Part shown: positions 25,220-33,585 of the stretch, piece after piece
Position numbering within the stretch: the stretch's first letter is position 1
Layout of the letters: each line of letters begins with the position of its first letter
Source: Pseudoalteromonas sp. XMcav2-N
GTDB taxonomy: Bacteria > Pseudomonadota > Gammaproteobacteria > Enterobacterales > Alteromonadaceae
Assembly: GCF_024124545.1 (NCBI RefSeq)
Contig: NZ_JAMXSF010000017.1
Location: 62,001 to 126,000, forward strand
Direction: 5' to 3'
DNA: 64,000 bases
Translations under genes and position numbers: made by a program
The notes under the pieces: model-generated
What the model was told of the DNA's origin: nothing
Database searches by the model: none
The model's input: only the letters and a program-made list of their open reading frames with translations

Positions 25220-26877
25220 TACTGTTGCTTCCGCGGTTCTGGGTCTGCCAGAGTATCTTTATCGAACAGCAACATATTGGGTTGTTCGTTAAGGCCTTTT
25301 GAGACTGGCTTAAGCGAATTGCTTAAGCTTTCCAGTTCTTGCAGGGTGTCTGTCAACTGTTCGACCATACCAGACCCTTTCTGATAATTGTTCAGCGTTT
25401 TCTCAAATTGTTTCAGGCTGGCTGTAAGCTGTGTCAGCGTTCCCTGTAATTGTGTTAAGTTCTTTTCCACTTTCTCTGATACTTTCGTTGTGTTGAAACC
25501 ATTCACCAGTGCCTGCGTTTCCTCAGCCAATGCTGTAAACGCCTGCATTGTTTTTTGTGCCTCGTTGAGCGAGTTGTCCAGAGGCAATTTATTCAGCTTG
25601 TTCAACAAAGCCATCACTTGCTCTGACAAGGCCGTAAATCCACTAGGTACACTCGGTAATACGGGGTACGCGTAATCCATTCCTAAACTGGTCGGATGGG
25701 TGGAATTGTAAAAATCTAGCTCTATATATACCGCACCTGTTAAAATATTACCACTTTTTAGTGATGCTCTTAAGCCATTTTTAACCCATTGTTCTATATT
25801 TTCTTGCCAATATTGCTTAGCTTTTGCATCAACTTCATAGATGCGACCATATTCAATTTTTATTAAAACGGGAATGGATGTGTTGCCTTGCTGGAAGTAA
25901 AGTGGCAGTCCATCACGTTCGAGCCTTGCAGGCACCTGTTCCACAGTACCGACTCGCATACCGCGATACTCCACTGGGGCACCCGGTTTTAAACCGCGAA
26001 TCGACTGCTCAAACTCAACCAGGTAGTGATCAAATAAATCAAAACGTCGTTCCAGTGCAACCGCAAAATTCTGGTGCAATTTAAATGCTCGGCCTTCGGT
26101 GGCAATTTCTCCGCCCCCTTGCTCAGGTGGGTAGTCGATGGAGATGCCCCCTTTGATCATTTTAGCCAAAGAGCCGGTGTTGAGATTAATCCCTTCGCTG
26201 GTCAAAGAGATCTCAACCCCGGAGTTGATCCAAAAAATGGCATTATGGGTAACGAGTTTGTCATAAGGAGAGTCAATAAAAATACCGTATTCCATTTGCA
26301 GTGTGTCAGTATTAAATATGGCGCTTTCAATCTGTCCGATATGATAGTTGCGAAAAAAAATGCCAGTTCCCACATCTAGCACCTCACCGCTGGAAGAGCT
26401 GAGTTGATACCGTAAACCTTCCACATCGGTGGATATAAGTGCGGGTTGGTCTTGCAGTGTATACAGGCTGGTGCGTTGTTTGCTTTCGCCAGGTAATAAT
26501 TCGATGTATACACCGGATAGCAGAGTGTTGAGCCCACTGATCCCGGATTGGTCAATACGAGGTTTTACTATCCAAAACTTTGCATCTTCCGTTAGCAAGC
26601 TATCGTAGTGTTTGTCCATTCGAACGGTAGCTACAACGGCTTTTTGCTCCACTTGCAGGCGTAAAGACTCTACCACACCAACCTTAACACTTCTGACTCT
26701 AATCTCAGTCTTTCCTGCAATAACACCATCTGCATTTTTCATCTTGATGTATATTTGATGGCCTTTATTTTGTTGGTGCTGGTAGAGCATCCACCCGGTA
26801 ATAAATACGGCCAACAGGGGCACAATCCAGATGACTGAAAGCCTGGGTTTGGGCTCGATATGTGCTTCTTTATTCAT
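25219..26877 (-). CDS. pqiB: PqiB, MCE-domain intermembrane transport protein
   Basis: A 552-residue periplasm-spanning protein with one N-terminal transmembrane helix (about 14-31) and three MCE domains (about 40-130, 155-235 and 280-390), then a long coiled coil (about 425-520) that forms the central lipid tunnel of the needle. It carries lipids between inner and outer membranes. It overlaps pqiA by 8 bases and pqiC by 1, so the three proteins are translationally coupled. Length agrees with E. coli PqiB (546). Confidence 0.95.
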   Translation of the reverse strand: MNKEAHIEPKPRLSVIWIVPLLAVFITGWMLYQHQQNKGHQIYIKMKNADGVIAGKTEIRVRSVKVGVVESLRLQVEQKAVVATVRMDKHYDSLLTEDAKFWIVKPRIDQSGISGLNTLLSGVYIELLPGESKQRTSLYTLQDQPALISTDVEGLRYQLSSSSGEVLDVGTGIFFRNYHIGQIESAIFNTDTLQMEYGIFIDSPYDKLVTHNAIFWINSGVEISLTSEGINLNTGSLAKMIKGGISIDYPPEQGGGEIATEGRAFKLHQNFAVALERRFDLFDHYLVEFEQSIRGLKPGAPVEYRGMRVGTVEQVPARLERDGLPLYFQQGNTSIPVLIKIEYGRIYEVDAKAKQYWQENIEQWVKNGLRASLKSGNILTGAVYIELDFYNSTHPTSLGMDYAYPVLPSVPSGFTALSEQVMALLNKLNKLPLDNSLNEAQKTMQAFTALAEETQALVNGFNTTKVSEKVEKNLTQLQGTLTQLTASLKQFEKTLNNYQKGSGMVEQLTDTLQELESLSNSLKPVSKGLNEQPNMLLFDKDTLADPEPRKQQ

Positions 26878-28078
26878 GTCTGTTCAGAGAGTCCCAAAGT
26901 AGTCGAGGGTCAAAATTGTTCACTGCGAAGATCTGGCAAATAACCATGGCAGTAAAAAATACAATGCCAGGCTGCGGCTCAACGCTCAGTACAGTACCAA
27001 GCTGAACGAGAGAAACCAAGAGAATCACGACGAAAACGTCTATCATGGACCATTTTCCAACTGCTTCCAGTGCACGATAAAACTTAGCGGTCACCTTTGG
27101 ATTGACTGGGCGTCTGACTCGATACAGTAAATAAAACAAGGTACCTGCTTTGAGTAAAGGAATGCAGATACTGGCAATGAAAATTACAATGGCGATAGGA
27201 TATGAGCCATTTCGCCACAATACTTCAACACCACCATATATTGTAGCAGGCGTATGCAAACCTAAGTTGATGGTGTCCATGATAGGAAAAGATAAGGCGG
27301 GAACCATAAATACCAAAGAGGTGAACATCCAGGCCGCGCTGCGTGCAATCGAGTTATTTTTTCTATAGGTTAATTTTGCCAGGCAACGTGGGCAGTGTTC
27401 ACTGCGGCTGATTTGCTGACAGACATGACATTGCTTTAATTGTTGGGAGCTTGCCCGTTTAGCGCAATGTTCTATCGTTGGCGTGAAATGCGCCTGTTGC
27501 AATTGCCACAACTGATGTTGGCTCAACAAAGACAGGGTCTCAATAAAGCATAGGACAAACAGAATATAGGCCCAAAAGCCAAGGCCGACCTCTATTTCTG
27601 CAAATGCAGTGAGCTTGAACGCGCTAATTAATACCGCGACCAAAAAAATATCGGCGAGGTTGAGCGGTCTCAGGGTCATAATGAATTTCGCAACAACACG
27701 GGCATTATGCGGGTTGAGCTTTTGCCAAATAGGGGTGTGAACCATCAGTATCAGAGTACTGGCAATGAGCGGTAAGATAACAATGCTTACACTAAGCAAC
27801 GCGGCTAAAAAGACACTGTAATTCTCGGCCAGCTGCATAATGGCAGCCATCAGGCTGATGGTTTGTTTGAGGCCGTGCTGGGCATAAGATATAAAATGTG
27901 GTTGTAAGCTTAGCAGCAGAAATATAATAGAGGATAGGCTAAACGCGGCTATCCACTGAGCATAGTTGCGCTGAGTTGTGGCGAGCACATTACCGCAGTG
28001 TGGACAAACAGCTCTTTGCTGCTCGCCCAAATTTCTGATAGATACTAAATAATCACAATGCTGGCAGGCGACTATCAC
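26870..28078 (-). CDS. pqiA: PqiA, inner-membrane component of the Pqi system
   Basis: A 402-residue inner-membrane protein with two PqiA domains, each preceded by a zinc-ribbon-like cysteine set (CQHC...CPHC at about 5-30 and CHVC...CPRC at about 213-230), and about eight transmembrane helices. It anchors PqiB and may feed lipids to it. First gene of pqiABC; the promoter would lie in the short gap to the thioesterase gene. The Pqi operon is paraquat-inducible and stress-related in E. coli; regulation here is not visible. Confidence 0.95.
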   Translation of the reverse strand: MIVACQHCDYLVSIRNLGEQQRAVCPHCGNVLATTQRNYAQWIAAFSLSSIIFLLLSLQPHFISYAQHGLKQTISLMAAIMQLAENYSVFLAALLSVSIVILPLIASTLILMVHTPIWQKLNPHNARVVAKFIMTLRPLNLADIFLVAVLISAFKLTAFAEIEVGLGFWAYILFVLCFIETLSLLSQHQLWQLQQAHFTPTIEHCAKRASSQQLKQCHVCQQISRSEHCPRCLAKLTYRKNNSIARSAAWMFTSLVFMVPALSFPIMDTINLGLHTPATIYGGVEVLWRNGSYPIAIVIFIASICIPLLKAGTLFYLLYRVRRPVNPKVTAKFYRALEAVGKWSMIDVFVVILLVSLVQLGTVLSVEPQPGIVFFTAMVICQIFAVNNFDPRLLWDSLNRHE

Positions 28079-28136
28079 TGTTCAACCAATACTTTACTAA
28101 CTCCTGCACATAGTGTGAGTGACTTAATTGTTTTTA

Positions 28137-28940
28137 TCAACCGTCAAATACCGCTACGGTTTGCCTACTCAATGCCAGTAACCTGCCATCTTGTGAAAAT
28201 AGTTTTGCATCTTCTATTGCGTAGCCATGCTCTGCCTGGTGTGTGACGGCCTCCATCGCAAACCATTGTAAGCCGGGTAACTCAATGTCACTGAGAAACT
28301 CAATATACCATGACATACTGCTTGCAGGTGTTGGGCCTTTACACAATTGTAGCAAAGTGGGCGGCCAGGCATCAGCGAGTGCCAGCAAGTGCAGTACTGA
28401 CAGGTGAGGCTGTGCAGGGGTTTTGAACTTCATCCAGCCACCGATATGACTTGAGTCGGCGCCACTGAATGGTAATGCACCTTGCTGAAGGTTGAGGTCG
28501 ATATGCTGGATAAAGGCGGGCATTACGCCTTCGGTATATGGCAGCGTTTGTTTTGGGTTAACCTGTTGCAACGTAAAGACATCATCTGCAGGTACTGAGA
28601 CCGATGAGGTACGGGGCTTCCCAAAGCTGGCTAGGGCGACAAGGCAAACCTGGTTATTTTGCGTGATGGTCGTTTGCATCTGGCTTGCGTTCTTTCCCGA
28701 ACGTAATAATAAGGTGTTGAGCTCGAATGGTTGGTCGCTTAAAAGCGGACCTACAAAATTGCAGCTAAAAGAAAGTAGACGCCTGTTTTGGTCACCCAGC
28801 TGATGCAGCATGCTTTGCAGCATCAGTGCAGCAGAAAGACCACCGAATACGGTTCTTCCCTGACCCCAGCTCGCTGGCAATGTCAGCTGGGCTTGTGTGT
28901 TTTTTAATGCGGGTAGAGAAATGAGTTCGTCAAATGTCAT
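28137..28940 (-). CDS. TesB-like acyl-CoA thioesterase
   Basis: A 267-residue double-hotdog thioesterase family protein that would hydrolyse acyl-CoA. N-terminal hotdog: GQGRTVFGGLSAALMLQSM and RRLLSFSCNFVGPL; C-terminal hotdog: SSMSWYIEFLSDIELPGLQW and DAKLFSQDGRLLALSRQT, the standard end of this family. No fatty-acid genes adjoin it. It lies 58 bases upstream of pqiA on the same strand, so it may be part of the same transcript. Confidence 0.85.
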   Translation of the reverse strand: MTFDELISLPALKNTQAQLTLPASWGQGRTVFGGLSAALMLQSMLHQLGDQNRRLLSFSCNFVGPLLSDQPFELNTLLLRSGKNASQMQTTITQNNQVCLVALASFGKPRTSSVSVPADDVFTLQQVNPKQTLPYTEGVMPAFIQHIDLNLQQGALPFSGADSSHIGGWMKFKTPAQPHLSVLHLLALADAWPPTLLQLCKGPTPASSMSWYIEFLSDIELPGLQWFAMEAVTHQAEHGYAIEDAKLFSQDGRLLALSRQTVAVFDG

Positions 28941-29078
28941 AGGACTTATATTTGGTTAGGTTTTGATGCTCTTATCTGGTCATACCAGGGTGTAAATGTC
29001 AAATTTAGCAAATTTTTGATGAAAAAAACGGCATGGCGAAAAAATTTCAAAAAAAATCACTTTTTTTTTGTTGTGACG

Positions 29079-29107
29079 CTTGAATTACAAATTGCCGCCC
29101 CTATTTA
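29079..29107 (+). promoter_or_regulatory. Sigma-32 heat-shock promoter of dnaK
   Basis: CTTGAAT (29079-29085) and CCCCTATTTA (29098-29107) are spaced 12 bases apart, close to the sigma-32 consensus CTTGAAA/CCCCATNT. They lie about 50 bases upstream of the dnaK start. Confidence 0.75.
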
Positions 29108-29156
29108 TCAAGTCATCTAACAGAACAACGAATTTTTGAAGTCGGAGAAGATTCAC

Positions 29157-31079
29157 ATGGGTAAAATTATTGGAATCGATTTAGGTACTACTAACTCTTG
29201 TGTAGCGGTACTTGATGGTGATAAGACACGCGTTATCGAAAACGCTGAAGGGGATCGTACAACGCCATCGGTTATTGCATTTACCGAAGAGGGCGAAACG
29301 CTAGTAGGTCAACCGGCAAAGCGTCAGGCTGTGACTAACCCTCAGAACACACTGTATGCAATTAAGCGTTTGATCGGTCGTCGTTTTGAAGACGAAGAAG
29401 TACAGCGCGATATCAGCATCATGCCATTTCAGATTGTTAAAGCAGACAATGGTGATGCCTGGGTTGAAGTACGTGGCGAAAAGCGTGCAGCCCCTCAGAT
29501 TTCTGCTGAAGTCCTGAAGAAAATGAAAAAGACTGCCGAGGATTTCCTGGGCGAAGAAGTTACAGAAGCAGTAATCACGGTTCCTGCTTACTTCAACGAT
29601 TCACAGCGTCAGGCAACAAAAGATGCCGGCCGTATTGCTGGTCTTGATGTAAAACGTATCATCAACGAGCCAACAGCTGCGGCACTTGCCTACGGTATGG
29701 ACAAAAAACAAGGCGACAACGTCGTTGCAGTATACGACTTAGGTGGTGGTACATTCGATATCTCAATCATCGAGATTGATGAAGTTGAAGGCGAGCACAC
29801 ATTCGAAGTACTGGCGACTAACGGTGACACGCACTTAGGTGGTGAAGATTTCGATAACCGCGTAATCAACTATCTGGTTGCTGAATTTAAGAAAGACCAG
29901 GGCATTGACCTGAAAACTGACCCTCTGGCAATGCAGCGTGTGAAAGAAGCAGCTGAAAAAGCGAAGATTGAGCTTTCATCTGCACAGCAAACTGAGGTGA
30001 ACTTGCCTTATGTTACCGCTGACGCAACAGGTCCTAAGCACATGAACGTGAAGTTGACGCGTGCAAAACTAGAGTCTCTGGTTGAAGACCTGGTTGCACA
30101 GTCTATCGAGCCGCTAAAGCGTGCACTTGCTGATGCAGACCTGTCTGTAAGCGACGTCAATGACATCATCCTGGTGGGTGGTCAAACTCGTATGCCTCTG
30201 GTGCAGAAGAAAGTTGCTGAGTTCTTTGGTAAAGAGCCTCGCAAAGACGTTAACCCTGATGAAGCGGTAGCCGTTGGTGCTGCGGTTCAAGGTGGTGTAC
30301 TTGCTGGTGACGTAAAAGACGTACTACTGCTAGACGTTTGTCCTCTGTCTCTGGGTATTGAGACTATGGGTCAGGTCATGACTGCGCTTATTGAGAAAAA
30401 CACGACGATCCCGACCAAGAAGTCGCAAACTTTCTCAACAGCAGAAGACAACCAGTCTGCGGTAACTATCCATGTACTGCAAGGTGAGCGTAAGCGTTCA
30501 AGCGACAATAAGTCTCTTGGCCAGTTCAACCTGGAAGGTATTCGTCCTGCACAGCGCGGCGTACCGCAAATCGAAGTAACCTTTGATGTTGACGCGGATG
30601 GTATCTTGCATGTATCTGCGAAAGACAAAGACACAGGTAAAGAGCAGAAGATCACGATTCAGGCGTCTTCAGGTCTGAGCGACGATGAAATCGAAAACAT
30701 GGTTCGTGATGCAGAAGCAAATGCCGAAGAAGACAAGAAGTTCGAAGAGCTGGTAGGCGCTCGTAACCAGGCTGACGCTCTGGTTCACGCAACTCGCAAG
30801 CAAGTAGAAGAAGCTGGCGACGACCTGCCTGCTGACGACAAAACAGCGATTGAAGCGGCACTGTCTGAGTTGGAAACAGCGATTAAAGGCGAAAGCAAAG
30901 AAGAAATCGATGCTAAGACCCAGGCACTTGCAGAAAAATCTCAGAAGCTAATGGAAATTGCTCAGGCGAAAGCGCAGGCGCAACAACAAGCTGGCGGTGA
31001 CGCAGGTGCACAGCAAGCAAACAAAGCTGACGACGATGTAGTAGATGCTGAGTTTGAAGAAGTAAAAGACGACAAGTAA
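29157..31079 (+). CDS. dnaK: Chaperone DnaK (Hsp70)
   Basis: ATP-driven chaperone acting with DnaJ and GrpE. The 640-residue protein starts GKIIGIDLGTTNSCVAV and shows the ATPase phosphate loops (VYDLGGGTFDIS, VGGQTRMP), the interdomain linker DVLLLDV, the substrate-binding domain and the acidic C-terminus ending EFEEVKDDK. ATG at 29157 was chosen for GGAGA 8 bases upstream and homology; the frame opens 7 codons earlier. It has a sigma-32-type promoter. dnaJ follows after 225 bases. Confidence 0.98.
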   Translation: MGKIIGIDLGTTNSCVAVLDGDKTRVIENAEGDRTTPSVIAFTEEGETLVGQPAKRQAVTNPQNTLYAIKRLIGRRFEDEEVQRDISIMPFQIVKADNGDAWVEVRGEKRAAPQISAEVLKKMKKTAEDFLGEEVTEAVITVPAYFNDSQRQATKDAGRIAGLDVKRIINEPTAAALAYGMDKKQGDNVVAVYDLGGGTFDISIIEIDEVEGEHTFEVLATNGDTHLGGEDFDNRVINYLVAEFKKDQGIDLKTDPLAMQRVKEAAEKAKIELSSAQQTEVNLPYVTADATGPKHMNVKLTRAKLESLVEDLVAQSIEPLKRALADADLSVSDVNDIILVGGQTRMPLVQKKVAEFFGKEPRKDVNPDEAVAVGAAVQGGVLAGDVKDVLLLDVCPLSLGIETMGQVMTALIEKNTTIPTKKSQTFSTAEDNQSAVTIHVLQGERKRSSDNKSLGQFNLEGIRPAQRGVPQIEVTFDVDADGILHVSAKDKDTGKEQKITIQASSGLSDDEIENMVRDAEANAEEDKKFEELVGARNQADALVHATRKQVEEAGDDLPADDKTAIEAALSELETAIKGESKEEIDAKTQALAEKSQKLMEIAQAKAQAQQQAGGDAGAQQANKADDDVVDAEFEEVKDDK

Positions 31080-31304
31080 TTGTTGACTTGTAAGCGCACA
31101 CAGGCCTAGCCTGGAGTGCTAAACAGGGCCTGTTTATCCTTCAAATTCTCGCGAATGGCAAAGGTAAGCAGGCTCTGACGTATTTAAATTAGAGCGGATA
31201 AGTGGACGAATAGAGGCACTAAGCCTCATCTGTGGCACAATTAAACACCTATTCGCCAGGCGGTCATCATAGTGGCTGATCGCTCAGTAAGATGTGTGAG
31301 AACT
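31080..31304 (+). promoter_or_regulatory. Structured spacer between dnaK and dnaJ
   Basis: Two inverted-repeat sets are visible: ACAGGCC (31100-31106) with GGCCTGT (31127-31133), and a nested structure with outer arms CGAATAG (31207-31213) and CTATTCG (31249-31255) enclosing GAGGC/GCCTC (31213-31227). The first may be a partial terminator; the second lies 50 bases before dnaJ and could affect its expression. No second heat-shock promoter is obvious. Confidence 0.45.
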
Positions 31305-32435
31305 ATGTCAAAACAAGACTATTACGACGTTCTTGGGGTATCAAAAGACGCCGGTGAACGTGAGATCAAAAAGGCCTATAAACGCCTTGCAATGAAGTAT
31401 CACCCAGACAGAACGGCGGGCGATGCTGAGCTGGAAGCAAAATTTAAGGAAGTAAAAGAAGCCTACGAAGTCTTAACGGATAGTCAAAAACGCCAGATGT
31501 ATGATCAATACGGCCATGCTGCCTTTGAACAAAACGGTGGTGCAGGCCATGGTGGATTTGGCGGCGGTGCTGATTTTGGTGACATTTTCGGGGACGTATT
31601 CGGTGATATTTTTGGAGGCGGCAGACGTCAGTCACGCCAACAGCGTGGTGCAGACTTGCGCTACAGCTTAGACTTGAGCCTGGAAGATGCGGTACGAGGC
31701 AAAGAAGTCGAAATTCAGGTTCCGACCTGGGTGTCCTGTAAGCCTTGTGATGGCAGCGGTGCTAAGTCAGGCTCAAAACCAAAGACTTGCCCTACCTGTC
31801 ATGGTGCGGGTCAGGTTCAGATGCGTCAGGGCTTCTTTGCCGTGCAGCAAACCTGTCCAACTTGTCAAGGTTCTGGGCAAGTCATTTCAGATCCGTGTGA
31901 TGTTTGTCACGGGCAGGGACGTGTTGAAAAGACTAAAACCCTGTCTGTTAAAATCCCTGCCGGCGTTGATACAGGCGACCGTATCAGGTTGTCAGGAGAG
32001 GGCGAAGCGGGTATGCACGGTGCGCCTGCTGGCGACCTGTATGTTCAGGTGAGCGTGAGAGAGCACCCGATTTTTGTCCGTGATGGTAATAACCTGTACT
32101 GCGAAGTGCCTATCAGCTACACCACAGCAGCATTAGGCGGGGAAATTGAAGTACCGACGCTTGATGGCAGAGCAAACCTCAAAGTGCCTTCTGAAAGCCA
32201 AACCGGAAAAATGTTCAGAATGCGCGGTAAAGGCGTGAAATCGGTCCGTAGTGGCGCCGTGGGTGACTTGATCTGTAAAGTCGTGATAGAAACACCGGTT
32301 AACCTTAATGAGAGACAAAAAGAGCTACTAAAAGAGCTGGAAGAGAGTATGGGCAGTGATGCGGGTAAAAACCGTCCCAAGGCTCAGGGTTTCTTTGATG
32401 GCGTGAAGAAATTCTTTGATGACCTGACCAAGTAA
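31305..32435 (+). CDS. dnaJ: Chaperone DnaJ (Hsp40)
   Basis: Co-chaperone that delivers substrates to DnaK and stimulates its ATPase. The 376-residue protein is a canonical type-I DnaJ: J domain with HPD (YHPDRT), a Gly/Phe-rich linker (about 75-115), four CxxCxGxG zinc motifs (CKPCDGSG, CPTCHGAG, CPTCQGSG, CDVCHGQG) and the C-terminal beta domains. ATG at 31305 (MSKQDYYDVLGV) is the homologous start; the frame opens 11 codons earlier. A terminator follows. Confidence 0.98.
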   Translation: MSKQDYYDVLGVSKDAGEREIKKAYKRLAMKYHPDRTAGDAELEAKFKEVKEAYEVLTDSQKRQMYDQYGHAAFEQNGGAGHGGFGGGADFGDIFGDVFGDIFGGGRRQSRQQRGADLRYSLDLSLEDAVRGKEVEIQVPTWVSCKPCDGSGAKSGSKPKTCPTCHGAGQVQMRQGFFAVQQTCPTCQGSGQVISDPCDVCHGQGRVEKTKTLSVKIPAGVDTGDRIRLSGEGEAGMHGAPAGDLYVQVSVREHPIFVRDGNNLYCEVPISYTTAALGGEIEVPTLDGRANLKVPSESQTGKMFRMRGKGVKSVRSGAVGDLICKVVIETPVNLNERQKELLKELEESMGSDAGKNRPKAQGFFDGVKKFFDDLTK

Positions 32436-32475
32436 TACGACATTTGTCATTGACAATGTTTAACGCTCGAAAAAC

Positions 32476-32503
32476 AAACGGCGCTTAATTGCGCCGTTTT
32501 CTC
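32476..32503. terminator. Terminator between dnaJ and a small convergent gene
   Basis: A 9-bp stem AAACGGCGC/GCGCCGTTT with a 6-base loop, followed by TCTCTC on the plus strand and GTTTTTC on the minus strand. It can serve both convergent genes. Confidence 0.75.
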
Positions 32504-32725
32504 TCAGTTTAAAAGCATGAGATAATCCATATCTCCAGTGCATTTACATGCCAGCACCGTTCGACTGTGCCCTGTTAAGAGAAGTCCATCGTTACAGCCT
32601 AATCGCTTACACTTGGACGCACAGGCCACACTGCTTTCCCAAAAGTGATATTCATTGGTCAAAAAAGACAGAGCAACGTAGCTAACCGCACATACGGCCG
32701 CGATACGAACAAGATACCTGTTCAT
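32504..32725 (-). CDS. Small exported or membrane-anchored Cys-rich protein
   Basis: I do not recognise this 73-residue protein. It has a hydrophobic N-terminus (about residues 4-21, signal peptide or anchor) and a mature part with five cysteines, in ACASKCKRLGC and VLACKC. ATG at 32725 is preceded by TTGGAG, and the gene ends at a terminator, which supports it being real. The cysteines suggest disulphides or metal binding outside the cytoplasm. Confidence 0.5.
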   Translation of the reverse strand: MNRYLVRIAAVCAVSYVALSFLTNEYHFWESSVACASKCKRLGCNDGLLLTGHSRTVLACKCTGDMDYLMLLN

Positions 32726-32871
32726 AACGACTCCAAGCTGCAATAATACAGTGCGTATAGAGTTAATAAGACTTTAGTCTAATTTGGCACTTTGTCCACC
32801 ATCGGGTAAGTTTAAATTCAGATAAAGCGCAATTACTGATTTGTAGGCAAACAAAACCAGGAAGATCAGCC

Positions 32872-33330
32872 ATGACCCCTGCGATAATCTTACTTGAACG
32901 ACAAAAAATCAGCTATCAAGTTTTGAAGTTTGACCACGACCCCGACGTTACCGATTTTGCACAGGAAGCGACAGAGGCCTTGGCATTATCACCCAATCAA
33001 GTGTTTAAAACGCTAGTGATCAATGTGGATGGTAAGTTGAGTATCGCAGTCACACCGGCAAGTAAATTGGTCGACTTGAAAGTATTTGCCAAGCGTTGCA
33101 AAGGTAAAAAAGCACAGCTTGCAACACAACAACAAGCAGAAAACGCCACCGGGTATCAACTGGGTGGTATCAGTCCCTTTGCGCATAAAAAGCGCTTACC
33201 AGTAATATTGCATAGCTCAGCACTAAGTCATGATACGATTTATGTGAGCGGTGGCCGGCGAGGGCTAGAATTAGCCGTGAGTCCCATTGCTTTACAAGTA
33301 GTTTGCTCTGCGCAAGTGGCTGACTTTTGA
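32872..33330 (+). CDS. ybaK: Cys-tRNA(Pro)/Cys-tRNA(Cys) deacylase YbaK
   Basis: Hydrolyses Cys-tRNA(Pro), a translation-fidelity function. The 152-residue product shows the YbaK/EbsC fold: AIILLERQKISYQ, the segment FKTLVINVDGKLSIAVTPASKLVDLK with the catalytic-lysine region, GYQLGGISPFAHKKRLP and the GGRRGLELAVSP motif. AGGAAGA precedes the ATG. A single-gene unit. Confidence 0.93.
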   Translation: MTPAIILLERQKISYQVLKFDHDPDVTDFAQEATEALALSPNQVFKTLVINVDGKLSIAVTPASKLVDLKVFAKRCKGKKAQLATQQQAENATGYQLGGISPFAHKKRLPVILHSSALSHDTIYVSGGRRGLELAVSPIALQVVCSAQVADF

Positions 33331-33564
33331 ATTGGCTCACCATCCCTGTGCGATAACTCCCTCCGTCAAAGATACGGTTAAGTCTCATCAACGCTTAATT
33401 CAGAACAAAAAACAGTCAAAAAGAAAATTTCAGCGAACACTTGTAAGCTATTAATTCTTTATAGGTTTTTTAATCAACTCAGACCATTCAGTAAAAAAGC
33501 CGTTAAAAAAAGGCTTAGAGTAATTGATCTAAACGAAATTTTGTGCCGTAATGTAACTATATCA

Positions 33565-33581
33565 ATCTGGTCGGATGAGTT
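33565..33581 (+). promoter_or_regulatory. FadR-like operator overlapping the acyl-CoA dehydrogenase ribosome-binding site
   Basis: ATCTGGTCGGATGAGTT matches the FadR palindrome AACTGGTCGGACCAGTT at 14 of 17 positions. It covers the GGATGAG that serves as ribosome-binding site for the ATG at 33586. A FadR-type repressor bound here would block fatty-acid degradation in the absence of acyl-CoA. No fadR gene is in the window. Confidence 0.5.
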
Positions 33582-33585
33582 TATT

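Noticed and set aside
30371..30655. 94-codon ORF opposite dnaK
   Set aside because: Shadow of the conserved dnaK frame; no start signals or homology.
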